From Burkholderiaceae bacterium (GTDB taxonomy: Bacteria; Pseudomonadota; Gammaproteobacteria; Burkholderiales; Burkholderiaceae_C): a DNA stretch of 64,000 nucleotides. The stretch lies in contig JAHCKM010000001.1 in the NCBI GenBank assembly GCA_026125795.1, positions 434,001 to 498,000 on the forward strand. Reading direction: 5' to 3'. How positions within the stretch are numbered: position 1 is the stretch's first letter; the number at the start of each line of letters is the position of its first letter. Position numbers and translations under genes: made by a program. This document shows, in pieces, positions 16,503-25,625 of the stretch. Below the pieces are notes generated by a model. That model ran no database searches. It saw only the letters and a list, made by a program, of their open reading frames with translations, and was not told where the DNA came from.

Positions 16503-16976
16503 ATGAAACGTTTGCACCTCACCTCGATCCTCGCCGCCGCGGCGGCCACGGCCGCCGGCCTGGTGATGATCACGATGGCCGCGCAATCCGCGCACGCCCA
16601 GATCCACGCCGGTGGCCAGCGCCGCCTGGTCAGCGACGGCAGCGGCAACGTCAACGCGGTGGCCGGCAGCGGCTTCAACACCGCTGCCGGTGGACAGGGC
16701 CTGCGCACGCGCTCGTTCGACCGCAATGCCGACGGCAGCGCCAGCGCGCGCAGCCAAGGCAGCGTGACCGGTGCCAACGGCGGGAGCGCGCAACGCAGCG
16801 GCAGCTTCACGCGCAGCGCCGACGGCTCGGCCAGCGGCGAGCGCAACACGAGCGTCACCGGCGCCAACGGCACCACGTTCGACGGCTCGACCAGCTACAC
16901 CAAGGGCAGCGGCTTCAGCCGCAGCGCGTCGTGCAAGGACGCCGCAGGCAACACGGTGTCGTGCGCGCCGCGCTGA
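16503..16976 (+). CDS. Secreted Gly/Ser-rich repeat protein
   Basis: 157 residues. The signal peptide (LTSILAAAAATAAGLVMITMAAQSAHA, cut before QIHAGG) is followed by about four imperfect repeats of 25-30 residues with the pattern (R)S.F.R..DGSASA...GSVTGANG. The end has two Cys (ASCKDAAGNTVSCAPR). The repeats look like short beta-strand turns of a secreted or surface protein. I recognise no named family. It sits in the cluster of small exported proteins after the BTAD regulator. Confidence 0.72.
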   Translation: MKRLHLTSILAAAAATAAGLVMITMAAQSAHAQIHAGGQRRLVSDGSGNVNAVAGSGFNTAAGGQGLRTRSFDRNADGSASARSQGSVTGANGGSAQRSGSFTRSADGSASGERNTSVTGANGTTFDGSTSYTKGSGFSRSASCKDAAGNTVSCAPR

Positions 16977-17002
16977 AACCTCGAACCCACAGGAGATTCG
17001 CC

Positions 17003-17560
17003 ATGAACCATCTGCATTCCCTCGCCGACGAGCGCGCCGTGCGCCGCCTGGTCTGGTGCGCCGCGGCCATGCTGCTTGGCGCTGCAGCCGCGCACGCGCA
17101 GAACACGCAGCCGGTGATCTATCCGGCCAAGGGCCAGAGCGCCAAACAACAGGACCAGGACCGCTACGAGTGCCACAGCTGGGCGCGCGGCCAGTCGGGC
17201 TTCGATCCGACGCAGGCGCCGTCCGGCCCGGCACCGACGCAAAGCGCCGCCGTTGCCACGACCGGCACGTCATCGAGCGGTGCGCCGGTGAGCGGCATGG
17301 CCGCGGGTGCCATGGGTGGCGCTGCGGTGGCCGAGTTGACGCACCACGACGCCGGCCGCGGCGCCGCGGCCGGCGCGCTCGGCGGCGCGGTGATCCAGCG
17401 CGTCAAGCAGCAGCAGGCCGCGCAGCAGCAACAGGCCCGGCAGCAGGCCGCGGCGCAGCAGGCCGCAGCCCAGCAGTCGGCCGCACGCAACCAGCAGCGC
17501 GCCACCTATGAACGCGCGTTGGGCGCATGCATGGAAGGCCGCGGCTACACGGTGAAGTAG
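17003..17560 (+). CDS. Exported glycine-zipper protein (YMGG-like)
   Basis: 185 residues. Signal peptide (RLVWCAAAMLLGAAAAHA), then QPVIYPAKGQSAKQQDQDRYECHSWARGQSGFDP. Next comes a glycine-zipper hydrophobic stretch (SGMAAGAMGGAAVAELTHHDAGRGAAAGALGGAVI) that may insert in the outer membrane. A Gln/Ala-rich tail (about 125-165) ends in RATYERALGACMEGRGYTVK with one Cys. The 'QQ.QD..EC..WA..QSG.DP' opening is shared by many proteobacterial glycine-zipper proteins. An AGGAG box precedes the ATG at 17003. It lies 28 bp before the RND adaptor gene and may be cotranscribed with it. Confidence 0.8.
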   Translation: MNHLHSLADERAVRRLVWCAAAMLLGAAAAHAQNTQPVIYPAKGQSAKQQDQDRYECHSWARGQSGFDPTQAPSGPAPTQSAAVATTGTSSSGAPVSGMAAGAMGGAAVAELTHHDAGRGAAAGALGGAVIQRVKQQQAAQQQQARQQAAAQQAAAQQSAARNQQRATYERALGACMEGRGYTVK

Positions 17561-17588
17561 CCGCGTCCCACACGAACGAGGAGTCACG

Positions 17589-18716
17589 ATGAAACGCGTT
17601 TTCGCCCTGAGCCTGCTGGCCGCGGCCGCACTGGCCGCCGGCTGCAGCCAAAAGCCCGAGGCCGCGCCGGAAGAGGTGCGCCCGGTGCGCAGCACCGTGG
17701 TGGGCACCAGCCACGGCTCGGTCGGCGCCACCTATTCGGGCGAGATCCAGGCCCGCTACGAGAGCAAGCTCGGATTCGAGACCTCGGGCCGCATCGTCGC
17801 GCGCCTGGTCGAGGTGGGCAGCGCGGTCAAGCGCGGCCAGCCGCTGATGCGCCTGGATCCGGCGCAGGAGACGCTGCAGGTCGTGGCCGCCGACGCCGAT
17901 GTCGAGGCCAAGAAGAGCCGCGTGGCGCAGGACCGCATCGACCTGCAGCGCACCGAGGCGCTGCTGGCGCGCAACTTCGCGTCGCAGGCCGAGGTCGACG
18001 CGCAGCGCCTGGCGCTCGCGACGTCGGAGTCGCAGCTCAAGTCGGCGCTGGCGCAGCAGCAGATCAAGGTCAACCAGCGCGGCTACACGCTCCTCAAGGC
18101 CGACCGCGACGGCGTGGTCAGCGCGATCCACGCCGAGGCGGGCCAGGTGGTGTCGCCCGGCCAAGCGGTGGTGACGCTGGCCGCCGACGGCGAGCGCGAC
18201 GTGGTGGTGAGCATCGCCGAGTCGCGCGTCGACGAGCTGAAGGCCGCCAAGACGCTGCAGGTGTCGCTGTGGTCGCTGCCCGGCAAGACCTACGCCGGCA
18301 CGCTGCGCGAGCTGGCGCCCGACACCGACAGCGTGACGCGCACTTACTCGGCGCGCATCGCGGTGAAGCATCCCGACTCAGGCCTGCGCCTGGGCATGAC
18401 GGCCTCGGTGTTCGCCGCCAACGTCGACGGCGCGCGCGCGATCCGCCTGCCGCTGACCGCGATCCACAACGTCAACGGCCAGCCGATGGTGTGGGTGGTC
18501 GATGCGAAGACCGGCCAGGTGAACACGCGCGCCGTCAAGCTCGGCGCGGCGCAGAACGACCACGTGTTGATCGCCGGCGGCGTCGCTCAAGGCGAGACGG
18601 TGGTGACCGCCGGCGTGCACATGCTGTTCGCCGGCCAGAGGGTGAAGGTCGCCGGGGCCGCAGAAGCCGCGGCCAAGGCGGCGGGCGCACAAGTCGCGAT
18701 GAAGGACAAGCCATGA
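17589..18716 (+). CDS. RND efflux periplasmic adaptor (membrane fusion protein)
   Basis: 375-residue adaptor linking the RND pump to its outer-membrane channel. It is a lipoprotein: the signal LSLLAAAALAAGC places Cys21 at a lipobox. It has the split lipoyl/barrel-sandwich halves (LGFETSGRIVARLVEVGSAVKRGQPLMRLDP and LKADRDGVVSAIHAEAGQVVSPGQAVVTLA) around a helical hairpin, then a beta-barrel and a membrane-proximal domain. The stop overlaps the pump start by 4 bp. Together with the pump and TolC-like channel it forms a complete tripartite system; substrates are unknown. Confidence 0.93.
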   Translation: MKRVFALSLLAAAALAAGCSQKPEAAPEEVRPVRSTVVGTSHGSVGATYSGEIQARYESKLGFETSGRIVARLVEVGSAVKRGQPLMRLDPAQETLQVVAADADVEAKKSRVAQDRIDLQRTEALLARNFASQAEVDAQRLALATSESQLKSALAQQQIKVNQRGYTLLKADRDGVVSAIHAEAGQVVSPGQAVVTLAADGERDVVVSIAESRVDELKAAKTLQVSLWSLPGKTYAGTLRELAPDTDSVTRTYSARIAVKHPDSGLRLGMTASVFAANVDGARAIRLPLTAIHNVNGQPMVWVVDAKTGQVNTRAVKLGAAQNDHVLIAGGVAQGETVVTAGVHMLFAGQRVKVAGAAEAAAKAAGAQVAMKDKP

Positions 18717-21700
18717 AGCTCAACCTGTCCGAATGGGCGCTCAAGCACCAGCAGATGGTGATGTTCCTGCTGATGCTGCTCGGCATCGCCGGCGTGCTCG
18801 CCTACGGCCAGCTCGGCCAGAAGGAGGACCCGGAGTTCACTGTCAAGGCGATGCTGGTGCAGGCTTACTGGCCGGGCGCGTCGGCTCAAGCAATGGCTGA
18901 CCAGGTGACTGACAAGCTCGAGAAGAAGCTGCAGGAGGTGGCCGAGATCGACTACACGACGAGCTACGCCAAGCCCGGCGTCACGCAGATCACCATCATC
19001 CTGCGCGAGGAGACGCTGGCCGCCGACGTGCCGCAGGTGTGGTACCAGGTGCGCAAGAAGCTCGGCGACATCGGCCACACGCTGCCGCAGGGCGTGAAGG
19101 GCCCGTTCTTCAACGACGAGTTCGGCGACACCTTCGGCAACCTGTACGCGATCACCGGCGACGGCTTCTCCAGCGTCGATCTGAAGAACTTCGCCGACGC
19201 CGCGCGCAACGAGTTCCTGCGCGTGGCCGACGTCAACAAGGTCGACCTGCTCGGCGTGCAGGACGAGAAGGTCTACGTCGAAGCGTCCAATGCCAAGCTG
19301 GCGTCGTTGGGGCTGGACCCGGCGCTGATCGCCAGCACGCTGGCGCAGACCAACGCGGTCACCGCGTCGGGTACGGTGCAGACCAGCACCGAGCAGGTGC
19401 GCCTCACGGTGAGCGGCGAGTTCGACTCGGTCGACGCCATCCGCAACATCGGCATCCGCGCCAACGACCGCACCTTCCGCCTGGGCGACATCGCCGAGGT
19501 CAAGCGGGGCGTGATCGAGCCGGCCACGTCGAAGATGCGCTTCAATGGCCGCGAGTCGGTGGGCCTGGCCGTCAGCATGCGCAAGGGCGGCGACGTGATC
19601 CGGCTGGGCGAGCAGCTCAACGCCACGGTCAAACGCGTGCAGGCCAGCTTTCCGGTCGGCGTGGAGGTCAACGCGGTGTCGGACCAGCCGCGTGTGGTCA
19701 AGGAATCGGTGCACGAGTTCAAGAAGAGCCTTGCCGAGGCGGTGGCCATCGTGCTGGTGGTCAGCTTCTTCTCGCTCGGGCTTCGCACCGGCCTGGTGGT
19801 GGCGCTGTGCATCCCGCTGGTGCTGGCGCTGACCTTCCTGGCGATGTATTTCCTGAACATCGAGCTGCAGCGCATTTCGCTCGGCGCGCTGATCATCGCG
19901 CTCGGCCTCTTGGTCGACGACGCGATCATCGCGGTGGAGATGATGGCGCTCAAGCTCGAGCAGGGCTGGGACAAGTTCCGCGCCGCCACCTACGCCTACA
20001 CCGCCACCGCGTTCCCGATGCTGACCGGCACGCTGATCACCGCCGCGGGCTTCCTGCCGGTGGGCTTTGCCAAGTCGGGTTCGGGCGAATACGTGTTCTC
20101 GCTGTTCCAGGTGGTCGGCATCTCGCTGATGCTGTCGTGGATCGTCGCGGTGATCTTCACGCCCTACATCGGCTTCAAGCTGCTGAAGGAGCACAAGGAC
20201 GCGGCGCACGACGAAGACGCGGTCTACCAGCGCGGCTTCTACCTGCGCTTCCGCAAGGTGGTGAACGGGTGCCTGGCGCAGCGCAAGAGCGTGATCGCGG
20301 TGACCGTGGCGGCGTTCGTCGCGTCGATTGCGCTCTTCAAGGCCGTGCCGCAGCAGTTCTTCCCGGCCTCCGACCGGCCCGAGCTGATGGTCGACCTGTG
20401 GCTGCCGCAAGCCGCCACCTTCGAAGCCAGCCAGCGCGAAGTGGCGGCGCTCGAAGCCAAGCTGAAGGACGACCCCGACGTGGTCGCCGTCACCAGCTAC
20501 ATCGGCACCGGCAGCCCGCGCTTCTACCTGCCGCTGGACGTGCAGACACCCAACCTCAACCTGGGCGAGATGATGGTGATGACCCAGGGCGGCGAGGCGC
20601 GCGAGCGTGTGCTGGCCAAGATCGAGGCGCTGTTCCAGAACGACTTCCCGCTGGTGCGCGGCCGCGTCAACCGGCTTGAGAACGGCCCGCCGGTCGGCTA
20701 TCCGGTGCAGTTCCGCGTGTTCGGCACCGACAACGCGCAGGTGCAGGCCGCGGCCGACAAGGTGCAGGCGATCCTGCGCGGCCACCCCAGCGTGCGCCGC
20801 GTCAACCAGGACTGGGGCGAGCGGCTGAAGCGCGTGAAGGTCGACGTCGACCAGGACAAGGCGCGCGCGCTCGGCATCACGTCGCGCGAGATCAAGGACG
20901 CGCTGCAGGGGTCCCTCTCGGGCACGCAGATCACCACCTACCGCGAAGGCGACGACGACATCGACGTGATGGCGCGGCTGATCGCGCCTGAGCGCACCGA
21001 CCTGAACAACCTGAAGGACGCCAAGATCTACCTGCGCGACGGCCGCTTCGTGCCGGTGTCGCAAGTGGCGCGACTGAGCCTTGACAGCGAAGACAGCGTG
21101 CTGTGGCGGCGCAACCGCGTGCCGACGCTGACCGTGCGCGCCGATGTCGAGGGCGCCGAAGCCCCGGACGTCACGATGGCCGTCAAGCCGCAGCTCGACG
21201 AGCTCGCCAAGACGCTGCCGCTCGGCTACGGCATCGACGTGGGCGGCGCGCTGGAGTCGAGTGCCAAGGCGCAGGCGTCGATCCTGGCGGTGATGCCGCT
21301 GACCATCGTCGCGGTGCTGCTGCTGCTGATGCTGCAGCTGCAGGACATGAAGAAGATGGCGCTGGTGCTGTTGACGGCACCGCTCGGGCTGATCGGCGTG
21401 TCGGCGATCATGGCGGCGTTCCGCATCCCGTTCGGCTTCGTCGCGATGCTCGGCGTGATCGCGCTGGCCGGCATGATCATCCGCAACTCGGTGATCCTGG
21501 TGGTGCAGATCGACCACGACCTGGCGGCAGGGCTGCCGCTGTGGGATGCCATCGTCGAGTCCACTGTGCGGCGCCTGCGCCCGATCGTGCTGACCGCACT
21601 GGCCGCCATCCTGGCGATGGTGCCGCTGACCACCTCGGTGTTCTGGGGTCCGATGGCGTGGGCGATCATGGGCGGGCTCGCGGTCGCCACGTTGTTGACG

Positions 21701-21817
21701 CTGCTGTTCCTGCCCGCGCTGTACGCGAGCTGGTACGGCGCCACGCGGCCGTCGGCGGGACCGGCATCGAAACCGGTGCTGCCCGCCGCACCGCTCGTGC
21801 AGAGCGCGCCGATCTGA
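18713..21817 (+). CDS. RND efflux transporter (inner-membrane pump)
   Basis: 1034 residues, full length for HAE1-type pumps. First helix near 12-30, porter domains, then central helices including LGALIIALGLLVDDAIIAVEMM, which carries the Asp-Asp pair of TM4 used in proton transfer. A second half repeats this layout (PLGLIGVSAIMAAFRIPFGFVAMLGVIALAGMIIRNSVILVVQID). Asp-Asp on TM4 and few cytoplasmic insertions resemble the short MexK/TriC group rather than AcrB; that is a guess. It is coupled to the adaptor by ATGA overlap and followed 28 bp later by the channel gene. Confidence 0.94.
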   Translation: MKLNLSEWALKHQQMVMFLLMLLGIAGVLAYGQLGQKEDPEFTVKAMLVQAYWPGASAQAMADQVTDKLEKKLQEVAEIDYTTSYAKPGVTQITIILREETLAADVPQVWYQVRKKLGDIGHTLPQGVKGPFFNDEFGDTFGNLYAITGDGFSSVDLKNFADAARNEFLRVADVNKVDLLGVQDEKVYVEASNAKLASLGLDPALIASTLAQTNAVTASGTVQTSTEQVRLTVSGEFDSVDAIRNIGIRANDRTFRLGDIAEVKRGVIEPATSKMRFNGRESVGLAVSMRKGGDVIRLGEQLNATVKRVQASFPVGVEVNAVSDQPRVVKESVHEFKKSLAEAVAIVLVVSFFSLGLRTGLVVALCIPLVLALTFLAMYFLNIELQRISLGALIIALGLLVDDAIIAVEMMALKLEQGWDKFRAATYAYTATAFPMLTGTLITAAGFLPVGFAKSGSGEYVFSLFQVVGISLMLSWIVAVIFTPYIGFKLLKEHKDAAHDEDAVYQRGFYLRFRKVVNGCLAQRKSVIAVTVAAFVASIALFKAVPQQFFPASDRPELMVDLWLPQAATFEASQREVAALEAKLKDDPDVVAVTSYIGTGSPRFYLPLDVQTPNLNLGEMMVMTQGGEARERVLAKIEALFQNDFPLVRGRVNRLENGPPVGYPVQFRVFGTDNAQVQAAADKVQAILRGHPSVRRVNQDWGERLKRVKVDVDQDKARALGITSREIKDALQGSLSGTQITTYREGDDDIDVMARLIAPERTDLNNLKDAKIYLRDGRFVPVSQVARLSLDSEDSVLWRRNRVPTLTVRADVEGAEAPDVTMAVKPQLDELAKTLPLGYGIDVGGALESSAKAQASILAVMPLTIVAVLLLLMLQLQDMKKMALVLLTAPLGLIGVSAIMAAFRIPFGFVAMLGVIALAGMIIRNSVILVVQIDHDLAAGLPLWDAIVESTVRRLRPIVLTALAAILAMVPLTTSVFWGPMAWAIMGGLAVATLLTLLFLPALYASWYGATRPSAGPASKPVLPAAPLVQSAPI

Positions 21818-21845
21818 CGGCGCGCTGCCAAGAGAGAGGAACGAC

Positions 21846-23207
21846 ATGAACCGCAAACACCCCGCCCGCGGGGCGGTGAGGGCCGCTGCATGCCTGCTGT
21901 TGGGCATTGCGGCCGGCGCGAGCCACGCGATCGACCTGATGGGCTCGTACCAGAAGGCGCTGCAGGTCGACCCCACCCGCCTGGCCGCCGACGAGGCCGT
22001 CGCAGCCGGCCGCGAAAAGGCCAAACAAGGCGATGCGATGCTGCGCCCGCGCATCAACCTGCAGGCCAGCGCCACGGGGCTGAACGACCGATCGTCGTCC
22101 AGCGTGCCGGCGCCGCTCGACCAGATCATCAAGTCCGAGAGCTCGGGCACGGTGAGCCAGGCGGCGCTGCAGTTGTCACAGCCGCTGTACGACCAGGGTG
22201 CACGTGCCGACAAGAAGCAGCTGCACCAGCAGAGCGCGCTGGCCGAGATCGAATACCGCCATGCCCAGCAGGACCTGATGCAGCGTGTGGCCGAGGCTTA
22301 CTTCGGCGTGCTGCTGGCGCAGGAGTCGCTGCGCGTCACGCAATCCGAGAAGGCCGCCGTCGCGTTGCAGCGCGACCGCGCGCAGGCGCGCTTTGACGTC
22401 GGCCGCGGCAGGATCACCGACCTGCAGGAAGCGCAGGCCCGCTACGACCAGACGCTCGCGAAGGAGGTGTCGGCGCAGAGCACGCTGGCCTCCGCACAGG
22501 CCCAGTACCTCGAGCTCACCGGCGTGCCGGCGCAAGGGCTCGCGCCGCTGCGCCCCTTTGCGCCAACGCCGCCGATGCCGGACGACCTGCTCGCCTGGCA
22601 TGACAAGAGCGCCGAATCGAACACGCGCGTGCTCGTCAAGCAGACCGAGCTCGCGATCGCCAGCGCCGAGATCGGGCGCTACCGCTTGAGCGGCCGGCCG
22701 ACCGTGGACCTCGTCGCCAGCTACACCGCCAAGAACCAGAGCGGCAGCCTGTCGCCCGCGGTCGCGCCCGACGGCAGCCGCTCGGCGGCGATCGGCCTGC
22801 AGTTCAACCTTCCGCTGTACAGCGGCGGCGCGTTGAGCTCCAAGGAGCGCGAGTCGCTCGCCAAGCAGCGCCAGGCCGAGCACGACCTCGCCGGCGCCAG
22901 GAAAGACGCGCGGCTGAAGGTGCAGGACAGCTTCCTGTCGGTGAAGAACGGCGTCGCGCGCATCGCGGCACTCGAGCAGTCGCTGCGATCGAACCAGACC
23001 GCGCTGGAAGCCACCACGCTCGGACGCGACGTCGGCACGCGCACCGAGCTTGACGTGCTGGACGCACAGCAGCGCGTCTACGCGTCACAGCTCGAGCTGG
23101 CGCAGGCGCGCAACGACTACCTGCTCGGCCGCGTGCGGCTGGCCATGGCGGCCGGCGAGCTGCAGGAGAGCGACCTGCGCGCGCTCGACGCCTACCTGCT
23201 GCGCTGA
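21846..23207 (+). CDS. TolC-family outer-membrane efflux channel
   Basis: 453 residues with signal peptide (AAACLLLGIAAGASHA), then two OEP repeats. Each has long helices rich in Gln/Ala (LMQRVAEAYFGVLLAQESLRVTQSEKAAV; ARLKVQDSFLSVKNGVARIAALEQSL) and ends in conserved GRGRITDLQEAQARYDQTLAKE and GTRTELDVLDAQQRVYASQLELAQARNDYLLGRVRLAMAAGEL. It completes the RND trio. A weak inverted repeat (arms 23209-23217 and 23226-23234) directly after the stop may help end transcription. Confidence 0.93.
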   Translation: MNRKHPARGAVRAAACLLLGIAAGASHAIDLMGSYQKALQVDPTRLAADEAVAAGREKAKQGDAMLRPRINLQASATGLNDRSSSSVPAPLDQIIKSESSGTVSQAALQLSQPLYDQGARADKKQLHQQSALAEIEYRHAQQDLMQRVAEAYFGVLLAQESLRVTQSEKAAVALQRDRAQARFDVGRGRITDLQEAQARYDQTLAKEVSAQSTLASAQAQYLELTGVPAQGLAPLRPFAPTPPMPDDLLAWHDKSAESNTRVLVKQTELAIASAEIGRYRLSGRPTVDLVASYTAKNQSGSLSPAVAPDGSRSAAIGLQFNLPLYSGGALSSKERESLAKQRQAEHDLAGARKDARLKVQDSFLSVKNGVARIAALEQSLRSNQTALEATTLGRDVGTRTELDVLDAQQRVYASQLELAQARNDYLLGRVRLAMAAGELQESDLRALDAYLLR

Positions 23208-23342
23208 CGTGTTGCAGTCGAAATGCTGCAGCACGCCAGCGAAACCGGCGCGTCAGCGCGTGCCGGTGCAATCCCGCGGATGCGCCGAGACACGGCTCGC
23301 AGCCCGCACGACACAACGTACACCCGAGGAGCCTCTGAAACC

Positions 23343-24302
23343 ATGGACATCGACGTCTTCCTTCCGGGTGAGTACAACACCGTGCAGCGTGTGCTGCGCA
23401 CGGCGCTCAACCCCGACGGCATGCTCGCTGCGGCCGAGCGCAGCTTTCTCGACACCTATGCCGCGATCTGCGGGCGAGCGCCGCTGCGCGCCGACCCGTT
23501 GCCGATCGACTCGCGCAGGGTGGTGATCGAAGGTGCCCACAGCCGCAAGCGGCTGGTGCAGCTCGGTGCGATGGCCGTGCTGCTGAGCCGGCCGGTGCGC
23601 CCGGCCTCTCTGGCGTTCCTGCAGACGCTCGCGGCCGCGTTGTCGACGCACGACCCGGTGATCGACGTGATCCGGGCGCTGGCCAAGGGCCGGCATCGCA
23701 CCGTGCGCCTGCTGGCGATGCGCCGCGTGATGCGCGTGATGCTGAAGGAGGCCTGGCTCAAGGAAGGCCTGATGGGCGTCCTGCGCGTGCCGATCGCGTT
23801 GCTGCTGAAGTCGCCGGTCAACAAGGACAAGCTCTGGAACTACAAGAAGCTCGGCCTGCTGCCCGAGGGCACGCTCGGCCGCGAGTACTGGAAGCACATG
23901 ACCGAGGTGGGCTTCGGTTTTCCCGGTGACGTGGCCGGCATCCCCGACTCGATCGCGTACCACGACGTCGCGCACGTGCTGGCCGACAACGACACCACGC
24001 CGCTCGGCGAAATCCAGCAGGGCAGCTTCCAGGGCGGCAACCGCCGCGAGGACGGCTTCTTCTTCATCCAGATGGTGATCCTGCAGTTTCACCAGGGCGT
24101 GCAGGTGACGCCGGCCACCGGCGCGGTGACCGGCCAGTTCCAGCCCGACAAGGTGCTGTGGGCGATCCATCGCGGCGCGCAATGCCACGTGGACCTCACG
24201 CACCAGTGGAACTTCTGGCCGCTGATGCCGCTGCCGTTGGCCGAAGCGCGGGCGCGCATCGGCCTGCTGCCCAAGCTGGGAGGGCTGCGCGCCGCGGCGT
24301 GA
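23343..24302 (+). CDS. Coq4-like protein
   Basis: 319 residues with the Coq4 metal motif HDxxHx11E: His207-Asp208, His211 and Glu223 in YHDVAHVLADNDTTPLGE. The approach GREYWKHMTEVGFGFPG resembles the Coq4 lead-in. Eukaryotic Coq4 organises ubiquinone synthesis and has been linked to C1 oxidative decarboxylation of the ring. Bacterial relatives are less studied. The N-terminal 120 residues are not obviously shared and contain Arg-rich amphipathic stretches that may touch the membrane. The ATG at 23343 starts the homology. It is 135 bp after the efflux operon and probably a separate unit. Confidence 0.78.
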   Translation: MDIDVFLPGEYNTVQRVLRTALNPDGMLAAAERSFLDTYAAICGRAPLRADPLPIDSRRVVIEGAHSRKRLVQLGAMAVLLSRPVRPASLAFLQTLAAALSTHDPVIDVIRALAKGRHRTVRLLAMRRVMRVMLKEAWLKEGLMGVLRVPIALLLKSPVNKDKLWNYKKLGLLPEGTLGREYWKHMTEVGFGFPGDVAGIPDSIAYHDVAHVLADNDTTPLGEIQQGSFQGGNRREDGFFFIQMVILQFHQGVQVTPATGAVTGQFQPDKVLWAIHRGAQCHVDLTHQWNFWPLMPLPLAEARARIGLLPKLGGLRAAA

Positions 24303-24335
24303 GCGGCACAACCGTCGCGGCGCGTGGCGAACGGG

Positions 24336-25625
24336 TCATGCGCCCAGCGTGTCGGCCCAGATCGACTGCGCCCAGCCCCACGCGTAGCCGCCTTCGAGCA
24401 CCCAGCGCGAGCGATCGGCCGGCGACAGGCCGCCCGCACCGGCCACCGCCACCATCGTCTTCTGGCCGGCGTCGTAGCGGTGCACGCTGGCGACGTGGAT
24501 CGCGCGCCGGTCGTCGATCATGCTGTAGCAGGTGTTGGTCATCACGGGCGGTTGGGGCGTGCGGCCGGCGAGCAGCTCGACGATCGCCGCCGCTGCAGCC
24601 TTGCCGTGCTGGTTGGCCATGTGGCCCGATTTCGGCATGCCGGGCGCCGACAGCGCCGCGTCGCCGAGCACGTGCACGTTCGGCACCTTGACCGACTCCA
24701 TCGTCGTCCAGTCCACCGCGCACCAGCGCTCGTTCGCCGTGACCAGCCCGGCGTCGCGCGCAATGTCGGCGGCGCGCATCGGCGGAATCAGGTTCAGTAC
24801 GTCGCCCTGGATGCGCTCGCCCAGATCGAGCACGAAGGTGAGTCCGTTCGCATCGACCTCGGCCACGTTCGCGTTCGGCCGGTACTCGATCCGTGAACCG
24901 TATTCGTCCTTCCAGACCGCCGTGAACAGCGCGCCCTTCGAAGTCACCTGCGGGTTGGCGTCGAGCACGATCAGCTTGGACTTCGGCTTCTGTGTCTTCA
25001 GGTACCAGCCGATCTGGCAGGCGCGCTCGTACGGCCCCGGCGGGCAGCGGTAGGGCGCCAGCGGCACCGCGAGCAGCACGATCCCGCCGTCGGGCAGCGC
25101 CTGCAGCTGCCGGCGCAACAGCGCGGTCTGCTCGCCGGCCTTCCACGCATGCGGCACGCGCTGCGCGGCATCGGCGCTGTAGCCTTGCACGCGCTCGAAC
25201 ATGAACTCGACACCGGGCGAGACGACGAGGCGGTCGTACGGCAGCACGGTGCCGGAAGCGAGCCGCACCTGCCGTCGCCCGGCGTCGATGGCGACGGCGC
25301 GCTCGTGCACCAGCCGCACGCCGAGCGTGCCCAATCCCTCGTAGCCGGCGGTGATGTCGGCCAGCGACCGGCTGCCCGCCAGCACCAGATTCGACATCGG
25401 GCACGAGACGAAGGCGCGGCCCGGCTCGACGAGCACGACGTCGATCGCGCCGGACGACCACAGCCGCAGGTGCTTGGCTGCGGTGGCACCGCCGAAGCCG
25501 CCGCCGATGACGACGACCTTGCCGGCGGACCCCGATGGTGTGGTGGCGCAACCCGCGAGCGCCGTGGCGGCGATCGCGCTGCCGGCCGCGCAGAAGTCGC
25601 GGCGCGAGATGTCGGTGCGGCTCAT
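24336..25625 (-). CDS. fccB: Sulfide dehydrogenase (flavocytochrome c) flavoprotein subunit
   Basis: Periplasmic sulfide:cytochrome c oxidoreductase flavin subunit, 429 residues. A Tat signal (SRRDFCAAGSAIAATALAGC) has twin Arg 8-9 and a lipobox-like LAGC at 23-26. The FAD site GGGFGG is at 41-46. The two redox cysteines of FCSD are present: Cys194 in YRCPPGPYERA and Cys366 in TNTCYSMIDD. The C-terminal ALSAPGMPKSGHMANQHGKAAA also matches. It is the last gene of the operon and its ATG overlaps the cytochrome stop by 4 bp. Expected product is polysulfide or sulfur. Confidence 0.92.
   Translation of the reverse strand: MSRTDISRRDFCAAGSAIAATALAGCATTPSGSAGKVVVIGGGFGGATAAKHLRLWSSGAIDVVLVEPGRAFVSCPMSNLVLAGSRSLADITAGYEGLGTLGVRLVHERAVAIDAGRRQVRLASGTVLPYDRLVVSPGVEFMFERVQGYSADAAQRVPHAWKAGEQTALLRRQLQALPDGGIVLLAVPLAPYRCPPGPYERACQIGWYLKTQKPKSKLIVLDANPQVTSKGALFTAVWKDEYGSRIEYRPNANVAEVDANGLTFVLDLGERIQGDVLNLIPPMRAADIARDAGLVTANERWCAVDWTTMESVKVPNVHVLGDAALSAPGMPKSGHMANQHGKAAAAAIVELLAGRTPQPPVMTNTCYSMIDDRRAIHVASVHRYDAGQKTMVAVAGAGGLSPADRSRWVLEGGYAWGWAQSIWADTLGA

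Noticed and set aside
23209-23234. Inverted repeat after the efflux channel gene as a true terminator
   Set aside because: The arms are 9 bp with one mismatch and there is no T-tract, so I mention it only as weak.
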